A DNA stretch of 35,622 nucleotides from Bacteroidales bacterium. GTDB taxonomy: Bacteria > Bacteroidota > Bacteroidia > Bacteroidales > ML635J-15. The notes beneath the pieces were generated by a model. That model was not told the DNA's origin, made no database searches, and worked only from the letters and a program-made list of their open reading frames with translations. The translations under genes and the position numbers were made by a program. Of the stretch, positions 10,501 through 17,099 are shown piece by piece. The stretch's first letter is position 1. Each line of letters starts with the position of its first letter. The DNA lies in contig JAFZRE010000018.1 of assembly GCA_017620015.1 (NCBI GenBank), positions 1-35,622 of the forward strand, written 5' to 3'.

Positions 10501-11150
10501 GTCGAAGCGAAGAACGGAGAATAGCCGTTGCGGATATTCTTGTCTGTCTTGGCATAATCAACCGACTCGAACACGACTTCCAATTCAATATCGTTGTAAA
10601 CATAGAGAATGTTTGTCACAGGGTTGTACGACAACGGAGAAACGCAGAGTTCACCTATTTGTACACCACGCATTGTTCCAACTTGTGAAATCCAAGCCAA
10701 ACCGTTTTCACCACCGAAGAACGCATTGGTTTCGTATGCTTTTGAACTATAGTCGAACTGCGGATTTTTCTCCGACTTGCTGACAGAATGTTGCTGTGGA
10801 GCTATTTTCTTACCATATTGCGACAAGTCGAACTCGCGAAGCGTGAACTTCTTTACAACAACCTTGTAGTTGCCGCATTGCGGAATAGCCATAGGCTTTC
10901 GCATTACAGGCAGAGACGGACAGCCAATTTTTCCAGAGGGATATGTCCCGTCAAGCGAAACCGACAAGAAATCACCACTATTTGACAAATACAACTTATC
11001 GTAGGAAAGCCTAATTTCAAATCCGGACATCGAAACATTTTCAACGGAAAATTCGTGCTTTGAACCAAGATTCAAGCCATCCGAACCACCATTTGCAAGC
11101 ATCACAAAAGACAATGCCATGCCTATCAGAAGAAAAGCTATTCGTTTCAT
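7503..11150 (-). CDS. Gingipain-like C25 cysteine protease, T9SS cargo
   Basis: This is a secreted cysteine endopeptidase of 1215 residues. The start is MKRIAFLLIG at 11150, which gives a signal peptide; the frame stays open 28 codons upstream, but that part lies across the promoter. Order: signal peptide (1-22), gingipain propeptide region (about 30-235), C25 catalytic domain (about 236-580), Ig-like domains (about 590-960), a cleaved-adhesin-like jelly-roll (about 975-1110, ending IAIDDITIEV) and a type A T9SS sorting domain (about 1140-1215, with MYPNPASD and GIYVVIV). The catalytic pair is His438 in TAHGG and Cys471 in GNCC, 33 residues apart as in gingipains. KGAYAYIGSSP and YYWALGA recall Lys-gingipain (from memory), but cleavage specificity cannot be proven. 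It is divergent from the TPR/PorE-like pair. Confidence 0.93.
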   Translation of the reverse strand: MKRIAFLLIGMALSFVMLANGGSDGLNLGSKHEFSVENVSMSGFEIRLSYDKLYLSNSGDFLSVSLDGTYPSGKIGCPSLPVMRKPMAIPQCGNYKVVVKKFTLREFDLSQYGKKIAPQQHSVSKSEKNPQFDYSSKAYETNAFFGGENGLAWISQVGTMRGVQIGELCVSPLSYNPVTNILYVYNDIELEVVFESVDYAKTDKNIRNGYSPFFASTYSSLVNKDIFDSYADPYHTPVKMLVVAHEDFTTQLQPWLMWKTQKGFYLDVNYVNSSSATAANIKSWVQSHYSMGEDAGNAPVFLVLVGDVDRIPASAVGDESEQQTDLYYASVDGDYLPEMYCSRMSVDSPDELSVVVGKTLQYEKYTMPDPSYLGNALLIAGQDNDWNPYIAQPTINYATQNYFNAAHGYNNVYAYLDSYDGCYNNLNTGVGYAHYTAHGGEQEWCGPHFTNDDVDGLSNTDKYFLAIGNCCLSGKFGYSAPCYGEKMIRTSKKGAYAYIGSSPVTYWYEDYYWALGATSVFEQTPQLSETETGAFDMMFDDEQFNTVSSIMYVGNLAVTSASDMGKYYWEAYNVLGDGSVMPYNSIPSANVVSHDANIVNGSGSFLVSAAPGSYVAVTDGNTILGTAIVGISGSVSVPLVAAATSDNVLLVVTRQQRIPYIETVPVVAPEGAYISLVGYSPDEVPYALEDMMGTGYSFTMQLKNVGLRDSEAWLPMTLSCNDPNVEILENSASCSPIVAGETVEIDYLFEFLPSLTIEDGYSLNFILSVDDTVNNATYTSSFDVRVIRSVLQMYSYTVIGDAMPGESFALEVSVTNVGSLAENTEVVLTSLDERLHFDGGDFMRSYGSIGRDSVVSRQFPMRADATVQDGEELAVKVTIQTIHSSVTDTAHIVFAPCNVAVRDFPYVLDFADGMIPECWSQVHDAATTVDWNVVADDSYYGQNGNKFVMIKNYSWDEMSSMLVSSKFAFGEGITSATLSFRHAQKEWSGDYDILSVYYKNTDVSEWQLLVQYDRQYASWTAESIELPNLSQNYYIGFFADLNYGFGIAIDDITIEVSGCVIPQISLSFDDQEHPILSWTGNAESYSLYKNGVLFTDTNNNTYELADSYSVGDCFEVLAHCEEGDVRSPQFCITGIAEGVLPLLEMYPNPASDRVDVVCAGMQSVALYDVLGRKVLESNADSDSVSLSLDGMQAGIYVVIVDCAEGRLVKRLEIIR

Positions 11151-11166
11151 AAACAATAATTTTATG

Positions 11167-11198
11167 CAAAAATAAAAAAAGATACCAAATAATTCAAA
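11167..11198 (-). promoter_or_regulatory. Promoter of the C25 protease gene
   Basis: The minus strand has TATTTTTG at 11174-11167 (-7 box, TAnnTTTG) and TTTG at 11198-11195, separated by 20 nt, the usual Bacteroidota spacing. It lies 16 nt before the chosen ATG at 11150 and excludes the longer upstream start. Confidence 0.65.
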
Positions 11199-11205
11199 AA
11201 AAATG

Positions 11206-11213
11206 TATCTTTG
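11206..11213 (+). promoter_or_regulatory. -7 box of the TPR/porE-like operon promoter
   Basis: TATCTTTG matches TAnnTTTG exactly. The transcript would begin near 11220, so an ATG at 11211 cannot be the start and the ATG at 11259 is supported. No good -33 TTTG is seen. Confidence 0.55.
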
Positions 11214-11258
11214 CAATCTGCGATTTATGTACACGAATATTTAAAAGGATTATTTTTA

Positions 11259-12410
11259 ATGACAAATAAAATGAAGAAACTATTAGTTTTCAGTCTGTTT
11301 GCCATCATTGGCATAGGAGTTTCCTATTCGCAGGAAAACAAAGACAGCAGCATGTACGATTCAGGTATCAACCAGATAATCGTTCCTACGCAGATTATCA
11401 CAAGTCCAACCGATGGCGATACGGTCAACACACTTGTAGCCGCAGAAGGACAGGAAGCTACAATAATGTACAACAACGGTGTGACGCAAAGCAACGAAGG
11501 CAACTACAACGATGCAATACAGTCGTTCAGCAACGTCATCCAGATGAACCCGGAAATGGCTCAGGCGTACTACGGACGTGGCACCTGCTACATACAGCAG
11601 AGAAGATACGACGATGCAATCACCGACCTAAAGGAATACACCAAGCGCAAAGAGGACAACTATGCTACCTACCTCATCGGATACTGCTATTTCCATAAGT
11701 CGGACAACCAAACTGCACTGACGTATTTCCAGAATGCAATAGAACAAGGCTGCAACAATGCCGACCTGTTCTATCACATCGGTGTTATAAACTTCAACGA
11801 TGCCAAATATGACGATGCGATGAAATACTACTCCAGAGCTATCGAAATCGATGACTCTCACGCATTCTCGTACAACGACCGCGGTTCAACCTACCGTATG
11901 CTCGGACAGTTGGACAAGGCAATCGCAGACTACAGCAAGGCAGCACAACTGAATCCTCGCATGGACATCTTCAAGGCTAACCTCGGAAGCGCATATAGGC
12001 TTAACAAGGATTACCAGAAAGCAATCGAGGCATACGACGAAGTGCTAAAGACAAATCCAGACAACTATATGGTACTCAACAACAAGGGTATTGCACAGTA
12101 CGAAATGAAGGATTACGACAATGCAATAAAGACATTGAACGAATGCCTGAATAAAAAGAAGGACTACGCATACGCGTTCAACAATATCGGTCTTTGCTAT
12201 TACAAGAAGAAAGAATATTCGCTTGCAATAGAGGCATACACCAAAGCTATCGCACTTAACCCCGACTATGGCGAGGCTTACGTAAACAGAGGCGCGGCAA
12301 AGGAATTGTCACGCGACATGACAGGAGCATGCTCCGACTGGGAAAAAGCAGAATCATTAGGAATTACCAACCTGCACGACTATCAGACCATTTGCAACGA
12401 ATACAAATAA
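11259..12410 (+). CDS. Secreted TPR-repeat protein
   Basis: This is a 383-residue protein of tandem tetratricopeptide repeats, a protein-binding scaffold. The start MTNKMKKLLVFSLFAIIGIG is chosen because AAGGA lies about 12 nt upstream and the promoter box overlaps the longer reading; MKKLL at 11271 is also possible. A signal peptide ends near SYSQ, so the protein should be periplasmic or surface-associated. About eight TPR units run from residue 75 to the end, with typical A-x-x-x-Y/N-x-G spacing and closing positions such as NPEMAQAYYGRG and NPDYGEAYVNRG. It lies only 20 nt before the PorE-like gene, so the two are probably co-transcribed, and it may help build the same envelope complex. 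The exact function is unknown. Confidence 0.85.
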   Translation: MTNKMKKLLVFSLFAIIGIGVSYSQENKDSSMYDSGINQIIVPTQIITSPTDGDTVNTLVAAEGQEATIMYNNGVTQSNEGNYNDAIQSFSNVIQMNPEMAQAYYGRGTCYIQQRRYDDAITDLKEYTKRKEDNYATYLIGYCYFHKSDNQTALTYFQNAIEQGCNNADLFYHIGVINFNDAKYDDAMKYYSRAIEIDDSHAFSYNDRGSTYRMLGQLDKAIADYSKAAQLNPRMDIFKANLGSAYRLNKDYQKAIEAYDEVLKTNPDNYMVLNNKGIAQYEMKDYDNAIKTLNECLNKKKDYAYAFNNIGLCYYKKKEYSLAIEAYTKAIALNPDYGEAYVNRGAAKELSRDMTGACSDWEKAESLGITNLHDYQTICNEYK

Positions 12411-12430
12411 ACCCATAAAATCAAAAAGAA

Positions 12431-14548
12431 ATGAACGGATTGAAATTACATATCATCATAATGACATTGGCCTGCATGCTGACTAGCCAAATTTCTTTTT
12501 CACAGATAAACGTCGAAATAAACAAAAAGGATTTCAAGACTGAAGCAAAAGACGGCTACAAGGAGGCAATGAACTCCATAGCGCTGGGTGACGAATATTT
12601 CTCAAGCTATTCTACAGGCGGATACCTAAGAGCCTTGCCAGAATACCTCAGCGCCAACAAATACAACAGCAACAATGCCGAACTCAACTACAAGATAGGC
12701 GTATGTTACCTTTTCTCGACTGAAAAGAAAAAGGCAATAACCTTCCTTGAAAAAGCATCCGATTTAAAAACAGACGTTTCGCCTGACATAAAATATGAAC
12801 TCGGAAGGGCATATCAGGTCAACTATATGTTCGATGAAGCCATTAACACTTACAACGACTTCAAGAGCAACAAAACCGAAATAGAAGCACAGCTCAAGAA
12901 ATTCGGAATGAAAATTGACGAATTCAATGCCGATGCAAGAATAAAGGAATGCGAAAATGCAATAAAGATTTCGGATCAGGCAGTAAGGGCTTTCATCGAC
13001 AATCTTGGACCGAACATCAACACCCAATACTCCGACTACGGACCAGTAATCTCAACCGACGAGTCGATGATGATATTCACATCAAGGCGCGAAGGTTCGA
13101 CCGGCGGCGAAATTGATGCCGACAACCAGTACTTCGAAGACCTTTACATATCGTACAACGAAGGCAAGAACAGATGGTCGCCCGCAATGAACATGAAAAA
13201 CCTCAACACCAAGGAACACGATGCTTCGGTAGGTTTGTCGCCCGACGGTTCTATCCTCTACACTTTCAAGGGCACGCCCGATGGCAACCTTTTCGAAAGC
13301 AAGCTCAAAGGCGAAGACTGGTCGAAGCCAAAGGCTCTAAACAAAAACATAAATACCAAATACCACGAATCGTCAATTTCCATATCGTCCGACGGAAAAA
13401 TCCTATATTTCGTAAGCGAACGTCCAAAAGACGAATACGGCACTCCATCTAAAGGCGGAAGAGACATATTCATCAGCGAAAGGCTCTCGAACGGCGAATG
13501 GGGACCTGCACGCAACATCGGAGCTCCAATCAACACCGAGTTCGACGAAGAAGGCGTTTTCATCCACCCCGACAACAGAACCATGTACTTCAGTTCCAAA
13601 CGCGAAGGTTCAATCGGCGGATACGACATTTTTTATAGCGAACTCGACGACAATGGCAACTGGGGTGAACCTGTAAACATTGGTATGCCAATCAACACAC
13701 CCGAAGACGACGTGTTCTTCATCGTTGCTGGCAACGGAATATATGCATATATGTCGAGTGCACGCGAAGGCGGATTTGGCATGCAGGACATCTGGAGAAT
13801 AACTTTCCTCGGTCCGGAACAACCTCTTGTTGCAGGAACCGAAGATAACCTCATCGCAAGTTCAAAGGCTTCAATAAAAGCAGAAGTAAAACAGGAAACC
13901 GTAGAAGTTAAGAAGGTTAGGCTTACAATCATGAAGGGAACGATTACAGATTCCGAAACCAACCAGCCTCTTGAATCGGAAATTGAGATTGTTGACCTCG
14001 AAAAGGACGAAGTTTACGCAACCTTGTCGTCAAATGCATCAACAGGAAAATACCTCATCAGCTTGCCTTCCGGAAAGAACTACGGCATAACTGCAAAAAC
14101 TGACGGCTACCTATTCCATAGTGAAAACGTAAATGTCCCGGCAACCTCATCTTACCAGGAAATCATAAAGGACATCAAGCTTAAAGCAATCAACGTTGGT
14201 GCAACAATCGTACTTGCCAACATTTTCTTCGACTTCGGCAAGGCAACCCTGCGCGACCTTTCAAAGACCGAGCTCGACAACCTTATAAAGCTTCTTAATG
14301 TTGACTATCCAAAGATGACAATAGAAATAGGCGGTCATACCGACAACGTAGGCTCGCTCGAAACCAACACCAAACTTTCGGCCAACAGGGCAAAGGCAGT
14401 TGTCGATTACCTCATCGAACATGGTGTTGCAAAAGAACGTCTGTCGTACAAGGGTTATGCATACCAGAATCCTATCGACACCAACGATACCGAAGAAGGC
14501 CGACAGAACAACAGACGTGTTGAATTCAAGATTATATCTGTAAAGTAA
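12431..14548 (+). CDS. porE: PorE-like TPR-PD40-OmpA envelope protein
   Basis: The 705-residue protein has the domain order of PorE, the T9SS accessory of Porphyromonas (PG1058): signal peptide (1-24), TPR-like helices (about 35-180), a PD40/WD40-type propeller (about 190-465, repeated SPDGSILY- and DNRTMYFSSKREGS-type blades), a carboxypeptidase-regulatory-like beta domain (about 497-580) and a C-terminal OmpA domain (about 595-705). The OmpA part keeps GGHTDNVG, the LSANRAKAV arginine and NNRRVEF, so peptidoglycan binding is likely. PorE is a lipoprotein that links the T9SS to the cell wall. Here the lipobox is poor (TLAC), so lipidation is uncertain. Other OmpA/PD40 proteins in these bacteria look similar, so the symbol is probable rather than certain. 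Confidence 0.8.
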   Translation: MNGLKLHIIIMTLACMLTSQISFSQINVEINKKDFKTEAKDGYKEAMNSIALGDEYFSSYSTGGYLRALPEYLSANKYNSNNAELNYKIGVCYLFSTEKKKAITFLEKASDLKTDVSPDIKYELGRAYQVNYMFDEAINTYNDFKSNKTEIEAQLKKFGMKIDEFNADARIKECENAIKISDQAVRAFIDNLGPNINTQYSDYGPVISTDESMMIFTSRREGSTGGEIDADNQYFEDLYISYNEGKNRWSPAMNMKNLNTKEHDASVGLSPDGSILYTFKGTPDGNLFESKLKGEDWSKPKALNKNINTKYHESSISISSDGKILYFVSERPKDEYGTPSKGGRDIFISERLSNGEWGPARNIGAPINTEFDEEGVFIHPDNRTMYFSSKREGSIGGYDIFYSELDDNGNWGEPVNIGMPINTPEDDVFFIVAGNGIYAYMSSAREGGFGMQDIWRITFLGPEQPLVAGTEDNLIASSKASIKAEVKQETVEVKKVRLTIMKGTITDSETNQPLESEIEIVDLEKDEVYATLSSNASTGKYLISLPSGKNYGITAKTDGYLFHSENVNVPATSSYQEIIKDIKLKAINVGATIVLANIFFDFGKATLRDLSKTELDNLIKLLNVDYPKMTIEIGGHTDNVGSLETNTKLSANRAKAVVDYLIEHGVAKERLSYKGYAYQNPIDTNDTEEGRQNNRRVEFKIISVK

Positions 14549-14566
14549 ACTACATTTTTCATAACG

Positions 14567-14601
14567 TCCCATAGTCCATCCCGTGGGCTATGGGATTTTT
14601 T
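14567..14601 (+). terminator. Rho-independent terminator after the PorE-like gene
   Basis: TCCCATAGTCCA pairs with TGGGCTATGGGA (one G-T pair) around loop TCCCG and is followed by six T. It ends 11 nt before the aroB ATG. Confidence 0.85.
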
Positions 14602-14612
14602 AATAAGTAATC

Positions 14613-15632
14613 ATGCAGCATCTAGAATATTCAACCGAAAAGAAATCCCAAACTTCAATACACTTCTCCTTCGATGACAGCCATGTTTCCGAAATCATTG
14701 CAACAAAAAATACTGCAATAATAAGTTCAAGGAACCTTGTTGATGCATACCCAAGCATATTCAAAAGCAAAAAGCTTATCATCATCGACGATACCGAAAC
14801 CCACAAGAATCTTGCGACAATAGAGAAAATTATAGCTGAACTGCTAGATCTCGGCATCGACCGCAATTCATATATTATAGGTATAGGCGGGGGAATAGTC
14901 TGCGACATTACAGGATTCGTATCCCACATATATATGCGCGGGGTACGGTTTGGACTTGTGCCCACCACCCTACTGGCAATGACTGATGCCGCAATAGGTG
15001 GAAAAAACGGAGTGAACTTCAACGAAAACAAAAACTTTATCGGCAGTTTCGACAACCCCGACTTCATAATAGCCGATAGCAAGTTTTTGCACACACTACC
15101 CGAAAACCAATACATGAGCGGACTCGGTGAAATAATAAAATATGCTCTGATTGGAAACACAAACATCCTCAACACATTGAAAACCAATCAAAAGAACATC
15201 CTAGACCGCAACAGCGAAACAATCAAAAAACTTGTCAGCGAATCGGTTCTTACCAAGGTAAAAATTGTCGAAGAAGACCCCAACGACAAAACAATTAGGC
15301 ACATACTGAACTTTGGTCATACAATCGGTCACAGCATCGAATTACTTGAGAATATTCCTCACGGACTCGCAGTAGTAAAAGGAATGAATGCAGCAACCGA
15401 CATCTCTGTAAAACTTGGAATCCTAGCGACCGACAAGGCTCAACAAATAAAGCAGCTGCTGACATCTTTCGGCTACGACATATCATACTGTCTCGGTGAT
15501 AAACATAATCGTCTACTTTGCAACGACAAGAAAAAGGAAGATTTCAATATTCGCTTCGTCCTGCTCGAAGACATAGGCAAACCTATAATCCGAAAAATGC
15601 CCATACAACAAATCGTGGAGTTGACAAAATGA
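14613..15632 (+). CDS. aroB: 3-dehydroquinate synthase
   Basis: AroB converts DAHP to 3-dehydroquinate, the second step of the shikimate pathway, using NAD+ and a divalent metal in the cytoplasm. The 339-residue length is usual. Visible motifs are the NAD-binding GIGGGIVCDITGF, the segment VPTTLLAMTDAAIGGKNGVN, the metal-ligand glutamate in GLGEIIKYAL, and the histidines of LNFGHTIGHS and PHGLAVVKGM. The stop codon overlaps the aroA start (ATGA), so the two are translationally coupled. A strong terminator hairpin sits just upstream and leaves very little space for a promoter, so expression needs readthrough or a promoter inside the preceding gene. Confidence 0.97.
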   Translation: MQHLEYSTEKKSQTSIHFSFDDSHVSEIIATKNTAIISSRNLVDAYPSIFKSKKLIIIDDTETHKNLATIEKIIAELLDLGIDRNSYIIGIGGGIVCDITGFVSHIYMRGVRFGLVPTTLLAMTDAAIGGKNGVNFNENKNFIGSFDNPDFIIADSKFLHTLPENQYMSGLGEIIKYALIGNTNILNTLKTNQKNILDRNSETIKKLVSESVLTKVKIVEEDPNDKTIRHILNFGHTIGHSIELLENIPHGLAVVKGMNAATDISVKLGILATDKAQQIKQLLTSFGYDISYCLGDKHNRLLCNDKKKEDFNIRFVLLEDIGKPIIRKMPIQQIVELTK

Positions 15633-16852
15633 TAGCAACCATACACAAGTCGGAACTGCATGGCAAGATAACAATCTGTCCGTCGAAAAGCTACGAGCAA
15701 AGGGCTTGGGCTATTGCATCATTGCCTAACTCAGAAATAAGCATTTCTAATTGTGGAAAATCAGCCGACACGATTGCCTCAAAAAAAATAACACAAAAAC
15801 TGATGTCATTCGACACGAACGACAACACGTTCGACTGCGGAGAATCGGCACTTTGCGCACGAATGTTCCCTCCAATCATCGCACTTCGCACCGACAGCTT
15901 CATACTCGACGGACACGGAACCCTGCAAAAAAGGAACATCAGGCACGACCTTGAATTCTTTGAAAAATATTTTAGCTGGACAATTTCTGGCAATGGACTA
16001 CCTATAAATATTAGCAACGCACACATCAAACCTGGCAATTACAAAATTGATGGAAGCCACACATCGCAAGTCATTACAGGATTGGTATTTGCACTATCAG
16101 TCTTGCCAGCAAACAGTACAATCACCGTAGAAAACCCATCAAGTACAGGATACATTTTTCTCACCATAGAAATTGCCAGACAGGCTGGCGCGGACATAAC
16201 TACAGAACAAAAATCCAATGCACTGGAAATAAGCATACGAGGAAACACGCACTACAAAGCATCATTTAATGTTGAAGGCGACTGGAGCAATGCAGCATTC
16301 CTTATCGTAGCCGGCCTGACAAACGGGGAAATAGGCATATCGGGACTGAACCCGCTATCACAGCAACCTGACAGCGCAATAATGAACGTACTTGACATCT
16401 GCAACTCAAACTACGAATGGAAAGGAAATTCCCTTTTCATCAGAAAGTCAAAAAACGGCAGTTTCCAATTCGATGCAACCGATACTCCCGACCTTATTCC
16501 GCCACTTTGCGCACTTGCCTTAAATGCCGACGGCGAATGCAAGATTTATGGAGCCACAAGGCTTATCGGCAAGGAAAGCAATAGGCTTGATGCGATAGTT
16601 ACCGAACTTGGCAAACTTGGAGCCATCATAAAAACCGATGGCAACTGCATAATAACCCAACCACAGAAAAACATTCCCTCCGCCCTGCTCGACTCACACA
16701 ACGACCACCGCATTGCAATGATGCTGGCAATATTAGGACTTTCATCCGACGGAATAAGAATAGAAGGTTGTGAATGTGTAGAAAAGTCGTATCCTGATTT
16801 TTTTGAGGTACTGAAACATCTCGGAGCAAGAATGGCGTTTGAGGTGGTTTGA
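15629..16852 (+). CDS. aroA: 3-phosphoshikimate 1-carboxyvinyltransferase (EPSP synthase)
   Basis: AroA transfers the enolpyruvyl group of PEP to shikimate 3-phosphate. The start MIATIHKSEL at 15629 overlaps the aroB stop by four bases (ATGA); a frame running further upstream lies inside aroB and is not used. The 407-residue length is slightly short for the family but complete. Motifs seen are CPSKSYEQRAWAIAS (shikimate-phosphate site), HTSQVITGL, EGDWSNAAF, DTPDLIPPLCALAL (catalytic Asp), NRLDAIVTELGKLGA and HNDHRIAMM. The usual N-A-G-T-A-x-R PEP loop reads GESALCARMF, which is divergent but keeps the conserved arginine. Confidence 0.96.
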   Translation: MIATIHKSELHGKITICPSKSYEQRAWAIASLPNSEISISNCGKSADTIASKKITQKLMSFDTNDNTFDCGESALCARMFPPIIALRTDSFILDGHGTLQKRNIRHDLEFFEKYFSWTISGNGLPINISNAHIKPGNYKIDGSHTSQVITGLVFALSVLPANSTITVENPSSTGYIFLTIEIARQAGADITTEQKSNALEISIRGNTHYKASFNVEGDWSNAAFLIVAGLTNGEIGISGLNPLSQQPDSAIMNVLDICNSNYEWKGNSLFIRKSKNGSFQFDATDTPDLIPPLCALALNADGECKIYGATRLIGKESNRLDAIVTELGKLGAIIKTDGNCIITQPQKNIPSALLDSHNDHRIAMMLAILGLSSDGIRIEGCECVEKSYPDFFEVLKHLGARMAFEVV

Positions 16853-17099
16853 GATTGTTTATGATGGTTTCAAATGGTTTGAGATTGTTTGAAGTTGTTT
16901 GAAATGGTTTGAATTTGTTTGAACGTTGAACTCTTGAACGTTGAACTCTTGAACCCATAAACGGCGAAGCCATTCAAACGTGAAACCTATAAACACCGAA
17001 GGCATTCAAACGGCGAAGCCATTCAAACGGGCTTTAGCCCATAAAACTTAGAAACAGCGTAGCGTGAAACGGCGAAGCCATTGAAACGTCTTTAGCCCC
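16853..17099. repeat. Intergenic short-repeat mosaic (copy B)
   Basis: This stretch lies between the convergent ends of aroA and the PBP gene. It holds about seven gtttga(g/a)(a/t)tt units (16853-16922), two copies of gaacgttgaactctt (16921-16950), and repeated aaacggcgaagccattcaaa words (about 16960-17090) with small hairpins GGCgaaGCC and GGGCTttAGCCC. The last could act as weak terminators. The same word families occur, inverted, at 6661-6850. Confidence 0.7.

Noticed and set aside
11151..11234. Longer N-terminus for the C25 protease
   Set aside because: The extra 28 codons lie across a good promoter and would bury the signal peptide.
15518..15628. Longer N-terminus for aroA
   Set aside because: It lies inside aroB; the ATGA overlap start fits the family and the coupling.
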